From Niabella drilacis (lineage in GTDB: Bacteria; Bacteroidota; Bacteroidia; Chitinophagales; Chitinophagaceae): DNA of 63,316 nucleotides. This document shows positions 16,408 through 23,319 of this stretch, piece after piece. A program made the position numbers and the translations under genes. How positions within the stretch are numbered: position 1 is the first letter of the stretch; each line of letters starts with the position of its first letter. The DNA lies in contig NZ_FMZO01000023.1 in assembly GCF_900101395.1 (NCBI RefSeq), positions 1 to 63,316 on the forward strand. The letters are read 5' to 3'. The notes under the pieces are model-generated. The model was not told where the DNA came from and searched no databases. It was given only the letters and a program-made list of their open reading frames with translations.

Positions 16408-17748
16408 TTAAAAATAAAGCAGGAACACGGTTCCTTCGCCTTCCTTGCTTTTTACCTGGATGCTGCCTTTATGCAGGATCATGATCTGTTTACAAAGGCT
16501 AAGGCCAATGCCGTTGCCATTTTTACGGGTACTGAAAAAAGGGATAAAGATCTGGTCCGCAATATTGCTGGGAATCCCCACGCCGTTGTCGGCAATTTTA
16601 ATATAGGGACGGTCGCCTTCGCTGAACGCCGAAAGTGTGATCTGCGGTGTGGCTTGCATCCGTACCGCTTCGATGGCATTCGTCATCAGGTTGATCAGGA
16701 CCTGCTCTATCAGGCTGACATCGGCCTGAACGCTCAGGAACGGATCCTTTAAAATAACGTCCAGCTCAATATGTTTCTGGTCCAGCGTAGGCTGCATCAG
16801 GTTCTGGAGGTTTTCAAAAATATCGCTGACCAGCACTTTTTTAAAAACCGGTTTGGTGATCTTGTTGAGGTTGCGGTAAGTGATGGCGAAGCGCTGCAGT
16901 CCTTCGCTTCTCTTCCGGATCGTTTCCAGCCCCAGTTTCAGGTCTTCCGGGTCGATGGGCGCAGGCCCCGCATCGGGTTCCCTGGGCTCCAGCTGGTTCT
17001 TCAGGGTATCGGCCAGGGATGAGATCGGGGCTACGGAGTTCATGATCTCATGGGTCATCACGTTCAGCAGCTTTTGCCAGGCTACGGATTCGGTTTCATC
17101 CAGTGTGCCTTTAATACTTTGCAGGGAGATCAGTTTATCCGTTCTGCCATCGGTCGCAAATAGGGTGGCGCCGATAAGCAGCTTTTCATCCAGCATGCCT
17201 TTTTTAAAGGTGAAGACATTCGTTTGCCCGGTTTCCATGTTCAGCAGCAGTTTCAGGAATTCCGGGTTCCGTTTTTCAAGGGCCTGTATATTTTTAAAAT
17301 AGGGGATGTCGGTCATTTTTTTGAATGCTTCATTCATCCAGCGGATCAGCCCGGTTGTATGATCAAAGGAGAGGATGCCGATCCCCGTCAGCTCCAGGAT
17401 GGTTTGCAGGTAGATATTCTCTGCCTTCCTTTCTTTATTAACCGTCTTAAAGCGGTCGTTGATGGAATTCAGGCCGGCAAGCAGTTTCTTCATGTCGCCA
17501 CTGGCGGAAGCCGTATTGTAATTTTTGCTGAAGTCGTTGTATTTAACGGCTTCTACAAATTCGAGGATGATCTTATCCGTTTTCTCTGCGGACCCGATAA
17601 TGCGGGTCAGCACATAGAACCAGAGAGGGAAACAGGCAACGCCCCACCACCACTCCCTGCGCACACAGCACCATGCAATCACTGCCGTTAAAAAAAGCAG
17701 CAGCAGGATCTGCAGGAGCAGCCCGGTTCTTTTTTTATTCAATATCAT
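16408..17748 (-). CDS. NtrB-like sensor histidine kinase (PAS, HisKA, HATPase)
   Basis: A 446-residue kinase. Two short membrane segments near the N-terminus (about 8-28 and 32-50) have almost no periplasmic loop, so the signal is probably sensed in or at the membrane, or in the cytoplasm. A HAMP-like linker is followed by a PAS domain (about 112-215). Then comes HisKA with His233 in MTHEIMNSVAPI, and HATPase with Asn353/Asn357 (NLMTNAIEA), ADNGVGI near 386 and GNGIGLSL near 411. HEIMNS and the PAS-HK layout are typical of kinases paired with sigma54 regulators. It overlaps its partner gene by 14 bp and must be co-translated with it. A membrane-embedded sensor suits detection of envelope-active compounds; this is inference. 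Confidence 0.9.
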   Translation of the reverse strand: MILNKKRTGLLLQILLLLFLTAVIAWCCVRREWWWGVACFPLWFYVLTRIIGSAEKTDKIILEFVEAVKYNDFSKNYNTASASGDMKKLLAGLNSINDRFKTVNKERKAENIYLQTILELTGIGILSFDHTTGLIRWMNEAFKKMTDIPYFKNIQALEKRNPEFLKLLLNMETGQTNVFTFKKGMLDEKLLIGATLFATDGRTDKLISLQSIKGTLDETESVAWQKLLNVMTHEIMNSVAPISSLADTLKNQLEPREPDAGPAPIDPEDLKLGLETIRKRSEGLQRFAITYRNLNKITKPVFKKVLVSDIFENLQNLMQPTLDQKHIELDVILKDPFLSVQADVSLIEQVLINLMTNAIEAVRMQATPQITLSAFSEGDRPYIKIADNGVGIPSNIADQIFIPFFSTRKNGNGIGLSLCKQIMILHKGSIQVKSKEGEGTVFLLYF

Positions 17749-19087
17749 ATTTATTCAGCCTGCGGTAAAGGGCGGTTCGGGTAAGCCCCAGCTCTTTAGC
17801 AGCTTTTGTGATGTTGCCATTGTTTTTTTCGATCGCCAGCAGGATGGCGTTGCGTTCCAGCGTATTCAGGTTGATGGACTCCGGGGCTTTTGCCAGTTCC
17901 ACTTCCCGGCTTTCGATGGGCGAGAACACAATATCACCGGGCAGCAGCTGTTCTCCGTCGCTCATGATCACGGCGCGCTCAATGGCGTATTGCAGCTCCC
18001 GCACATTACCGGGAAAGTGATAGTGATTGAGTTTGTCGATCGTTCTTTTATCCAGCTCCAGGTTGGGCTTAAAATATTTTTCCTTGTATTGTTTTACAAA
18101 GTGCCGGGCCAGCAGCTCAATGTCGCCCGTTCTTTTCCGCAGCGGCGGCAGGATGATCTCCACGGTATTGATGCGGTAAATAAGATCCTTACGGAAACGC
18201 TTTTCATTGGCCAGCTCCTCAAGCGGCACATTGGTGGCGCAGATCAGCCGGATATCGATTGGGATCGGCTGGTGCGATCCCAGCTTGGTTACCTGCCTGT
18301 TTTGAAGTACGGTCAGCAGGCGCGCCTGCTGATGCAGGGTAATGTTGCCGATCTCGTCCAGGAACAGCGTACCGCTGCTGGCTGCCTCAAAGCGGCCGGC
18401 GCGTTCTTCCCGCGCATCGGTAAAAGCTCCTTTTGTGTGGCCAAAGAGCTCACTTTCAAAAAGACTTTCCGTCAGAGACCCCACATCCGTTTTTATAAAC
18501 GGGCGCTGCACGCGCAGCGATTGCTGGTGAATAGCCTGCGCTACCAGGTCTTTCCCCGTCCCATTTTCACCCAGCACCAGGATATTGGCATCCGTGGGGG
18601 CGATCTTTTCAATTTTCTTCAGCACATCCTGCATGGCCTCCGAGTGGCCCAGCAGGCCGCCGGCATCTTTAGCCGTTGCCGGCACGGCAGGCCTGCCGGT
18701 TCTCTTTTTCAGCAGCTCTTTTATATTCTGGATCAGCTGGTCGTTTTGCCAGGGTTTCAGCATAAAATCCGATGCGCCTTCTTTCAATGAACGTACGGCC
18801 AGGTCGATATCGCCGTAGGCAGTGATCATAATGATCGATGCTTTTGACCCCAGCTCCCGGATCTTCCGCAGCCAGTATAAACCTTCATTGCCGGTATTGA
18901 TGCTGCTGTTAAAGTTCATGTCCATCAATACCAGGTCAAAGTCTTTTTTGGAAAAAACGGAACGCAGGTTCTCGGGGTTCTTTTCCGTGAATACTTCTTT
19001 TACCTGCGATTTTAACAGGAGCCTTGCTGCTGTCAGCACATCAGGATCGTCGTCTACGATCAATATGGATGCATCTCTTAATACCAT
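17735..19087 (-). CDS. NtrC-family sigma54-dependent response regulator
   Basis: A 450-residue enhancer-binding regulator. The receiver (about 7-120) has Asp56 and Lys111. The AAA+ domain (about 145-380) has Walker A GENGTGKD at 173-180, the sigma54-contact loop GAFTDA at 220-225 (the canonical form is GAFTGA; the D variant is common in this group), Walker B LFLDEIG near 241 and R-rich LPPLRKRTGDIE near 314. A Fis-type helix-turn-helix (about 424-447, NITKAAKELGLTRTALYRRL) binds enhancer sites. It is transcribed away from the permease locus, with a shared 223-bp intergenic region holding a copy of the CTGT-N11-ACAG enhancer-like site. It is the natural candidate activator of the five matching promoters in this window. 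Autoregulation is possible. Confidence 0.92.
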   Translation of the reverse strand: MVLRDASILIVDDDPDVLTAARLLLKSQVKEVFTEKNPENLRSVFSKKDFDLVLMDMNFNSSINTGNEGLYWLRKIRELGSKASIIMITAYGDIDLAVRSLKEGASDFMLKPWQNDQLIQNIKELLKKRTGRPAVPATAKDAGGLLGHSEAMQDVLKKIEKIAPTDANILVLGENGTGKDLVAQAIHQQSLRVQRPFIKTDVGSLTESLFESELFGHTKGAFTDAREERAGRFEAASSGTLFLDEIGNITLHQQARLLTVLQNRQVTKLGSHQPIPIDIRLICATNVPLEELANEKRFRKDLIYRINTVEIILPPLRKRTGDIELLARHFVKQYKEKYFKPNLELDKRTIDKLNHYHFPGNVRELQYAIERAVIMSDGEQLLPGDIVFSPIESREVELAKAPESINLNTLERNAILLAIEKNNGNITKAAKELGLTRTALYRRLNKYDIE

Positions 19088-19150
19088 AACCGGTACAAAA
19101 ATGAGGATAGTCCTCCGTACTACAAATATTCATTGCTGAAATTTTTACAG

Positions 19151-19259
19151 CTGTATCAAAAACAGACGTTTGGTGTTCGCTTTTACGCAGGACTGGAAAT
19201 TGTGATAAGTGTAAAATGTTGATACATAGCTTTTTGATATTGTGGCACGCTGTTGCCAT
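19151..19259 (+). promoter_or_regulatory. Enhancer-dependent promoter 1 (before the PepSY-like gene)
   Basis: Site A is CTGTATCAAAAACAGACGT at 19151-19169. A degenerate site B follows at about 19173-19191 (GTGT-N11-CAGG). The -24-like box TGGCAC starts at 19243 with TTG at 19253-19255. Site A start to the GG of the -24 box is 93 bp, matching the other four copies (92-95). The GG-to-GC spacing is one base short of the strict sigma54 consensus. The region also lies upstream of the divergent regulator gene. Confidence 0.65.
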
Positions 19260-19310
19260 ACAGTGTAAATGAAAAAAAGAAGCATTATAAATTTTTTAAA
19301 ACATAGAACA

Positions 19311-19757
19311 ATGAAAAAATTAGCAGGGATCATCGCCGTCTTTGTATCGCTCAGCGCAGCGGCTGTAAACAGCAACCCGGTTGTAAACGAAAAAGTACAG
19401 AAAACTTTTGAAATGGTTTTCGCCAATGCACAGCATGTTACCTGGCGCTCGGAAAAAGACAATAACGAAGCCAGCTTCAGCATCAACAATATCAGGGTAC
19501 GTGCTGTTATTGACAACAGCGGACAGCTGGTCCGGACGATCCGCTATTACGGGGAGGAAAACCTGCCCGCTTCGATCCGTTACGGTCTGAAAAAGAAATT
19601 TGACAAAGAGGAAATCAGCAGCGTTTCTGAACTAAGCGCCAATGACCAGGTGGTTTACTATATCACCTTAAAGGATAAAACCCACTTGCTAAACCTGGTG
19701 GTGAATGCGGGTGGCAATATTGTTTCATTAAAAAAATACAAAAGGGGCGATCTGTAA
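19311..19757 (+). CDS. PepSY-like small secreted protein
   Basis: A 148-residue exported protein with a signal peptide (about 1-20, MKKLAGIIAVFVSLSAAAVN). It is followed by the fold pattern of Bacteroidota PepSY-like periplasmic proteins: F...FANAQHVTWRSEKDNNEASFSINNIRVRAVIDNSGQLVRT, then LPASIRYGLKKKF and a final strand pair (VVYYITLKD, LLNLVVNAGGNIVSLKKYK). The WR...E...F..N pattern is typical. Function is unknown, though related proteins are envelope-stress outputs in some species. I chose the Met at 19311 because the longer frame from 19269 adds 14 residues ahead of the signal peptide. It has its own enhancer-type promoter and a strong terminator, making it a stand-alone member of the regulon. 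Confidence 0.75.
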   Translation: MKKLAGIIAVFVSLSAAAVNSNPVVNEKVQKTFEMVFANAQHVTWRSEKDNNEASFSINNIRVRAVIDNSGQLVRTIRYYGEENLPASIRYGLKKKFDKEEISSVSELSANDQVVYYITLKDKTHLLNLVVNAGGNIVSLKKYKRGDL

Positions 19758-19808
19758 GCGCCCCCGGTGTATCGTTTTTTATCTTCCGACATTTCTCATG
19801 TATAATAC

Positions 19809-19840
19809 GGAGCGGGTAGTCTTACCGGCTCCCTTTTTTT
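19809..19840 (+). terminator. Intrinsic terminator behind the PepSY-like gene
   Basis: GGAGC-G-GGTA pairs with TACC-G-GCTCC (one G-G mismatch) around loop GTCT, followed by seven T (19834-19840). Confidence 0.85.
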
Positions 19841-19870
19841 CCGATCTGAGGCCTTCCGGAGTGATAGAGG

Positions 19871-19947
19871 AGGGATATACGAAGGATACAGAAAGGATAC
19901 AGGAAGGATATACAAACGATATACAAAGGATACAGAACCGATACAGA
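19871..19947. repeat. Seven tandem 11-bp repeats (AAGGATAYAsr type)
   Basis: Seven consecutive 11-bp units read agggatatacg, aaggatacaga, aaggatacagg, aaggatataca, aacgatataca, aaggatacaga and accgatacaga. A looser 10-11 bp GATCAG/AGTCAG array follows at about 19971-20020. The 19841-20221 stretch has no gene. The repeats sit between the PepSY-like gene and promoter 2. Confidence 0.85.
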
Positions 19948-20221
19948 AAACATGCTTTTTGAGGTCATTGGCAGTCAGATGAGATCAGATGGGATCAGAA
20001 GGAGTCATCAGGGATCAAAAAAATGAACGGGTGTGCAAAAGCACCAACTTTATACCGCTGAAATTTATTTTTTTGAAATTGAAAGTGATGGAAGGGCTAT
20101 TGGTGTATAAAGAGGGATGAATAACAGGTTCAGCTGTTAACCGGGTATTTTACGGCATCATGATTCCTGCTTTACGCAACAATACTGAGGGGCAAGGCGT
20201 TGTTCCTCACCTGGATCCGGA

Positions 20222-20327
20222 TTGTATCAAAACCGGACAGCTTTTGTGCGATAGCGGACAAGAAAATAAGGGTTGCCGGTACAATATGTTGGTTGTTAGG
20301 TGTTTATTAAATTGGCATATTGTTGAA
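20222..20327 (+). promoter_or_regulatory. Enhancer-dependent promoter 2 (lipoprotein/adaptor/ATPase/permease 1-4 operon)
   Basis: Site A is TTGTATCAAAACCGGACAG at 20222-20240 and site B TTGT...ACAA at 20244-20261 (start-to-start 22 bp; this B spacer is N10). The -24-like box TGGCAT starts at 20313, with TTG at 20323-20325. Site A to GG is 92 bp. The expected start point near 20340 is about 23 bp before the lipoprotein ATG. Confidence 0.65.
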
Positions 20328-20362
20328 TGTTTTGCTGTATTGTTTTTAATTGACAAAAGAAG

Positions 20363-20737
20363 ATGAAGACAACGTATTTGTATGGAATGCTGTTATTGGG
20401 GAGCTGCCGGGCGGGTTTTCCGGCAGGGTATACCAATAACTGGGAGGGAGCAGATCAACCCGGCCATACCTATGCTGATTTTGGCAGGCTGAACGGCAGA
20501 CAGCGTTTTGAAATGAATTTGCCGGGAAGCGACAGCGGTTTTGTACATTACACGGTGCAACGTAAAAGCGGAACGCTGAAAATGATGATCCGCTCTGCTG
20601 ATAAAACGATTGTTGACGCACAGGTAGACCAGGTACTGTCAGATAGCCTGGTGCTGCCTGCTAACCGGCGATATTCGGTAACCTTTATAGGAAATAAAGC
20701 GTCCGGGCGTTTCGATGTTAAATACGGGATCAAATAG
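20363..20737 (+). CDS. Small predicted lipoprotein, first gene of the transporter operon
   Basis: A 124-residue exported protein. The N-terminus MKTTYLYGMLLLGSC has an LGSC lipobox, with Cys15 as the likely lipid anchor. The remainder (VHYTVQRKSGTLKMMIRSADKTIVDAQ, RRYSVTFIGNKASGRFDVKYGIK) looks like a small all-beta domain. I do not recognise a named family. It lies just after promoter 2 and 23 bp before the adaptor gene, so it is co-expressed with the export machinery. It may be an accessory lipoprotein of the complex, which is inference from position. Neither the lipobox nor the fold is strong evidence alone. Confidence 0.65.
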   Translation: MKTTYLYGMLLLGSCRAGFPAGYTNNWEGADQPGHTYADFGRLNGRQRFEMNLPGSDSGFVHYTVQRKSGTLKMMIRSADKTIVDAQVDQVLSDSLVLPANRRYSVTFIGNKASGRFDVKYGIK

Positions 20738-20760
20738 TTATCAAAACAAAAAAAGAGCAA

Positions 20761-22014
20761 GTGGACAGAGTCATAGAGAAAAAATTCTGGAACAAGAAAC
20801 GGATATGGTCCATCGCTGGTATCGCGGCACTGGCTTTGTTAATTATATTCAGCATTGTAATGGCCGGTGGCAAAAGTAAGTTGAATGTGGATATGGAGCG
20901 CATAACGGTTAGCGAGGTTAAAAAGGCTGCTTTTAAGGAATACATACCGGTAAACGGCGTGGTGCTGCCCATCAGTACGATTTACCTCGATGCCATGGAA
21001 GGAGGAAGGGTTGAAGAAAAATTTGTGGAAGACGGGGCCATGATGAAAAAAGGAGAACCGATATTGCGATTGAGCAATACCGATCTTGAGCTTAACCTCA
21101 TCGGCCAGCAGTCTTCAGTGTATACTACCCTGGCGCAGGTACAGCTGGCCAAGGCAACGGCCCAGCAGAATACGGTGAATAACCTGAACCAGATGACGGA
21201 TGCCGAAAGCCAGTTGAAAGAGGCAGAGCGGTTATACAAGCTGAACAGGTACCTGTATGAAAATAAGGCCATCGGCGAGCAGGAGTTCCGGAAAACGGAA
21301 TTGGATTATAACTACAGGCTCAAAAAAAGAGATCTTGCCGAGCGGATCACCAAACAGGATGCCGAGTCGAACCAGTTACAAACCAAACAGGCCAGTCAGT
21401 CTTTCAATAATTCTCAAAAGGCCCTGAGCCTGTACAGCCGGAAGGTGGGCGACCTGGTACTGCGTGCTCCTGTAGACGGGCAGCTGACCTCGCTGGATGC
21501 AGAGATCGGCCAATCGAAAAACAAGGGCGAGCGCCTGGGGCAGATCGACGTGCTGAGCGGGTATAAAGTGCGGGTGGATATAGATGAGCATTATATTTCC
21601 CGCGTTTTCAACGGCCTCACCGGGGATGTAACGATAGCCGGCAGGAACTACGAGCTGCGGGTTAAAAAAGTATATACCCAGGTTACCAGTGGCCGGTTCC
21701 AGGTAGACATGGAATTTACAGGTGCCGTACCTAAGGACATCCGCCGGGGGCAAACCCTTTCCATAAGCCTGGCGCTGAGTGATGAAACCACGGCGATCCT
21801 GCTGGCAAAGGGCGGGTTCTATCAGCAAACCGGCGGAAACTGGGTATTCAAACTGAGTGATGACGGGAAAACGGCCTATAAGGCGGAAGTGCAGCTGGGA
21901 CGTCAGAACCCGGATTACTATGAAGTGCTCAAAGGTCTTAAACCCGGGGATAAAGTGGTAACCAGCAGTTATGAAAATTATGGAGATATGCAGGAACTGG
22001 TATTGAAGAAGTAG
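20761..22014 (+). CDS. HlyD/MacA-type periplasmic adaptor (membrane fusion protein)
   Basis: A 417-residue adaptor. One N-terminal membrane segment (about 15-34) is followed by a split lipoyl/beta-barrel region (GVVLPISTIYLDAMEGGRVEEKFVEDGAMMKKGEPILRL, about 66-104; second half LRAPVDGQLTSLDAEIGQSKNKGERLGQI, about 237-265). A long alpha-helical hairpin of Gln/Lys/Glu-rich coiled coil lies between (about 110-230), with a membrane-proximal domain (about 330-417). Adaptors of this type link an inner-membrane ABC permease to a TolC-like channel. It is the only adaptor in the locus, although thirteen permeases and one TolC-type protein are present. The start is a GTG; no in-frame ATG upstream of the membrane segment fits. 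Confidence 0.85.
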   Translation: MDRVIEKKFWNKKRIWSIAGIAALALLIIFSIVMAGGKSKLNVDMERITVSEVKKAAFKEYIPVNGVVLPISTIYLDAMEGGRVEEKFVEDGAMMKKGEPILRLSNTDLELNLIGQQSSVYTTLAQVQLAKATAQQNTVNNLNQMTDAESQLKEAERLYKLNRYLYENKAIGEQEFRKTELDYNYRLKKRDLAERITKQDAESNQLQTKQASQSFNNSQKALSLYSRKVGDLVLRAPVDGQLTSLDAEIGQSKNKGERLGQIDVLSGYKVRVDIDEHYISRVFNGLTGDVTIAGRNYELRVKKVYTQVTSGRFQVDMEFTGAVPKDIRRGQTLSISLALSDETTAILLAKGGFYQQTGGNWVFKLSDDGKTAYKAEVQLGRQNPDYYEVLKGLKPGDKVVTSSYENYGDMQELVLKK

Positions 22015-22046
22015 CGATCAGCTATCAGTTTTCAGCAACCGGTTGT

Positions 22047-22392
22047 TTAAAGTTGATCCATGAACCCTTGAATCATTTTTTTTATTTCGATGCCCCCCGG
22101 ATTAAGCTTTCGGCAGGCGTAGGGGTAATATAGGAAAGATCTTTGGAAAGAATAAGTTGGTAATGAATTTCGGTAGCGGAGCCTGCGGCTATATCGAGGA
22201 AGTTTTTGAATTGTGGAACTGTTCTCCTGCCACAGCCTTCTGCGATGTTCGTAGGAATAGAATAGGCCGCTTTTCTTATTTGATAAGTCAATGCCATATT
22301 TTGTTCCCTGGGAAAATTTTAGTAATGCGGTAGATGGCTAAGGTGAGCTGATGATTCCTTTGCCAAATAGCAAGTTTTGCAAAAGCGCTCAT
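22047..22392 (-). pseudogene. Four-helix-bundle protein (S23/IVP family), broken by two frameshifts
   Basis: The minus strand encodes a 115-residue four-helix-bundle protein of the S23/intervening-sequence family, but in three frames. The N-terminus MSAFAKLAIWQRNHQLTLAI runs to AIYRITKIFP. The frame then shifts at the CCCAGGG near 22305 into REQNMALTYQIRKAAYSIPTNIAEGCGRRT, the family core. It shifts again at the G6 run near 22097 into IEIKKMIQGFMDQL and a TAA at 22049-22047. The middle frame alone gives a 71-residue frame (22082-22297) ending ESLIRGASK, which lacks both family ends. It lies antisense between the adaptor and ATPase genes. The shifts sit in or beside G/C runs, so sequencing error should be excluded. 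Confidence 0.75.
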
Positions 22393-22519
22393 AGGGTCGT
22401 TATTGATAGTGTTAATAGTAAGTAGATATAAAAAATAGTTTAATTATACAGATTCGTGTAAAATCTGATAGCTGAAAGCTGATGCCTGATAGCTCGATTC
22501 TCAACCCCCAATTCTATAT

Positions 22520-23197
22520 ATGATCAAAATAACCAATCTCGAAAAGATCTATCGCACCGAAGAAGTGGAAACTGTAGCATTGAATGACCTTTCCTTTCAG
22601 GTAAAAGAAGGAGAGTTTGTTGCTGTAATGGGCCCTTCCGGTTGCGGAAAATCTACACTGCTCAACATACTCGGGCTGCTGGATGATCCTGATGCAGGCA
22701 GCTTTTTATTCAATGGTGTTGAGGTAGCCAAATTTAACGAGCGCAAGCGTGCTGATATGCGCAAAAAGAACATCGGGTTTGTGTTCCAGAGTTTTAACCT
22801 GATTGATGAACTGACCGTTTTTGAGAACGTAGAACTGCCGCTGATGTATGCGGGTGTCAAGAAGTCGGAACGTAAGGCCCGGGTAGATGAAGTGCTGGAA
22901 AAAGTACAGATCATGCACCGGCGCAATCACTTCCCGCAGCAGTTATCGGGCGGGCAGCAACAACGTGTGGCCGTTGCCAGAGCCGTAGTGAATAAACCCA
23001 AATTGATCCTTGCGGATGAACCTACCGGTAACCTCGACAGCAGTAACGGGAATGAGGTTATGCAGATGCTTACCGACCTCAATGAAGCCGGTACTACCAT
23101 TGTGATGGTAACGCACAGCGAGCATGACGCCCGTTACAGCCATCGCATCATCCGTATGCTGGATGGACATACGGTAACGGAGAATATCCTGGTGTAG
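22520..23197 (+). CDS. ABC transporter ATPase 1 (MacB/LolD-type)
   Basis: A 225-residue ATPase with every canonical motif. These are Walker A GPSGCGKST (38-46, Lys44), Q-loop Gln90 (FVFQSFN), signature LSGGQQQR (142-149), Walker B LILADEP with Glu167, D-loop GNLDSS and switch His199 in VTHS. It closely resembles the ATPases that power MacB-like and LolCDE-like complexes. It would dock on the cytoplasmic EIGIRKVLGAS-type coupling helices of the permeases that follow. It is separated from the adaptor by the antisense pseudogene and ~130 bp of spacer, and precedes permease 1 by 122 bp. Since permeases 1-13 have no fused ATPase, this and ATPase 2 are the only visible energy sources. Confidence 0.92.
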   Translation: MIKITNLEKIYRTEEVETVALNDLSFQVKEGEFVAVMGPSGCGKSTLLNILGLLDDPDAGSFLFNGVEVAKFNERKRADMRKKNIGFVFQSFNLIDELTVFENVELPLMYAGVKKSERKARVDEVLEKVQIMHRRNHFPQQLSGGQQQRVAVARAVVNKPKLILADEPTGNLDSSNGNEVMQMLTDLNEAGTTIVMVTHSEHDARYSHRIIRMLDGHTVTENILV

Positions 23198-23319
23198 AAA
23201 ATGCGGAAATTGGGAAATAGCCAGTAAGGAATGACAGGTGGGGTGTAGCGGAATGATGACGGCAGCAACCTGAATGCAGACAGCTCAATTCCCGGTTGAG
23301 CCGCTCAAATCTCAAAATT

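Noticed and set aside
17990-18790. Plus-strand open frame of 266 residues opposite the sigma54 regulator
   Set aside because: Shadow of the regulator gene, which has complete motifs on the minus strand.
19243-19257. Perfect sigma54 -24/-12 promoter
   Set aside because: The -24 box TGGCAC is perfect, but TTGC follows after 4 rather than 5 bases; kept as a -24-like element whose weight comes from the shared five-copy layout.
20160-20366. Plus-strand open frame of 68 residues before the lipoprotein
   Set aside because: It spans enhancer sites and the predicted promoter, has no signal or domain, and overlaps the true start of the next gene.
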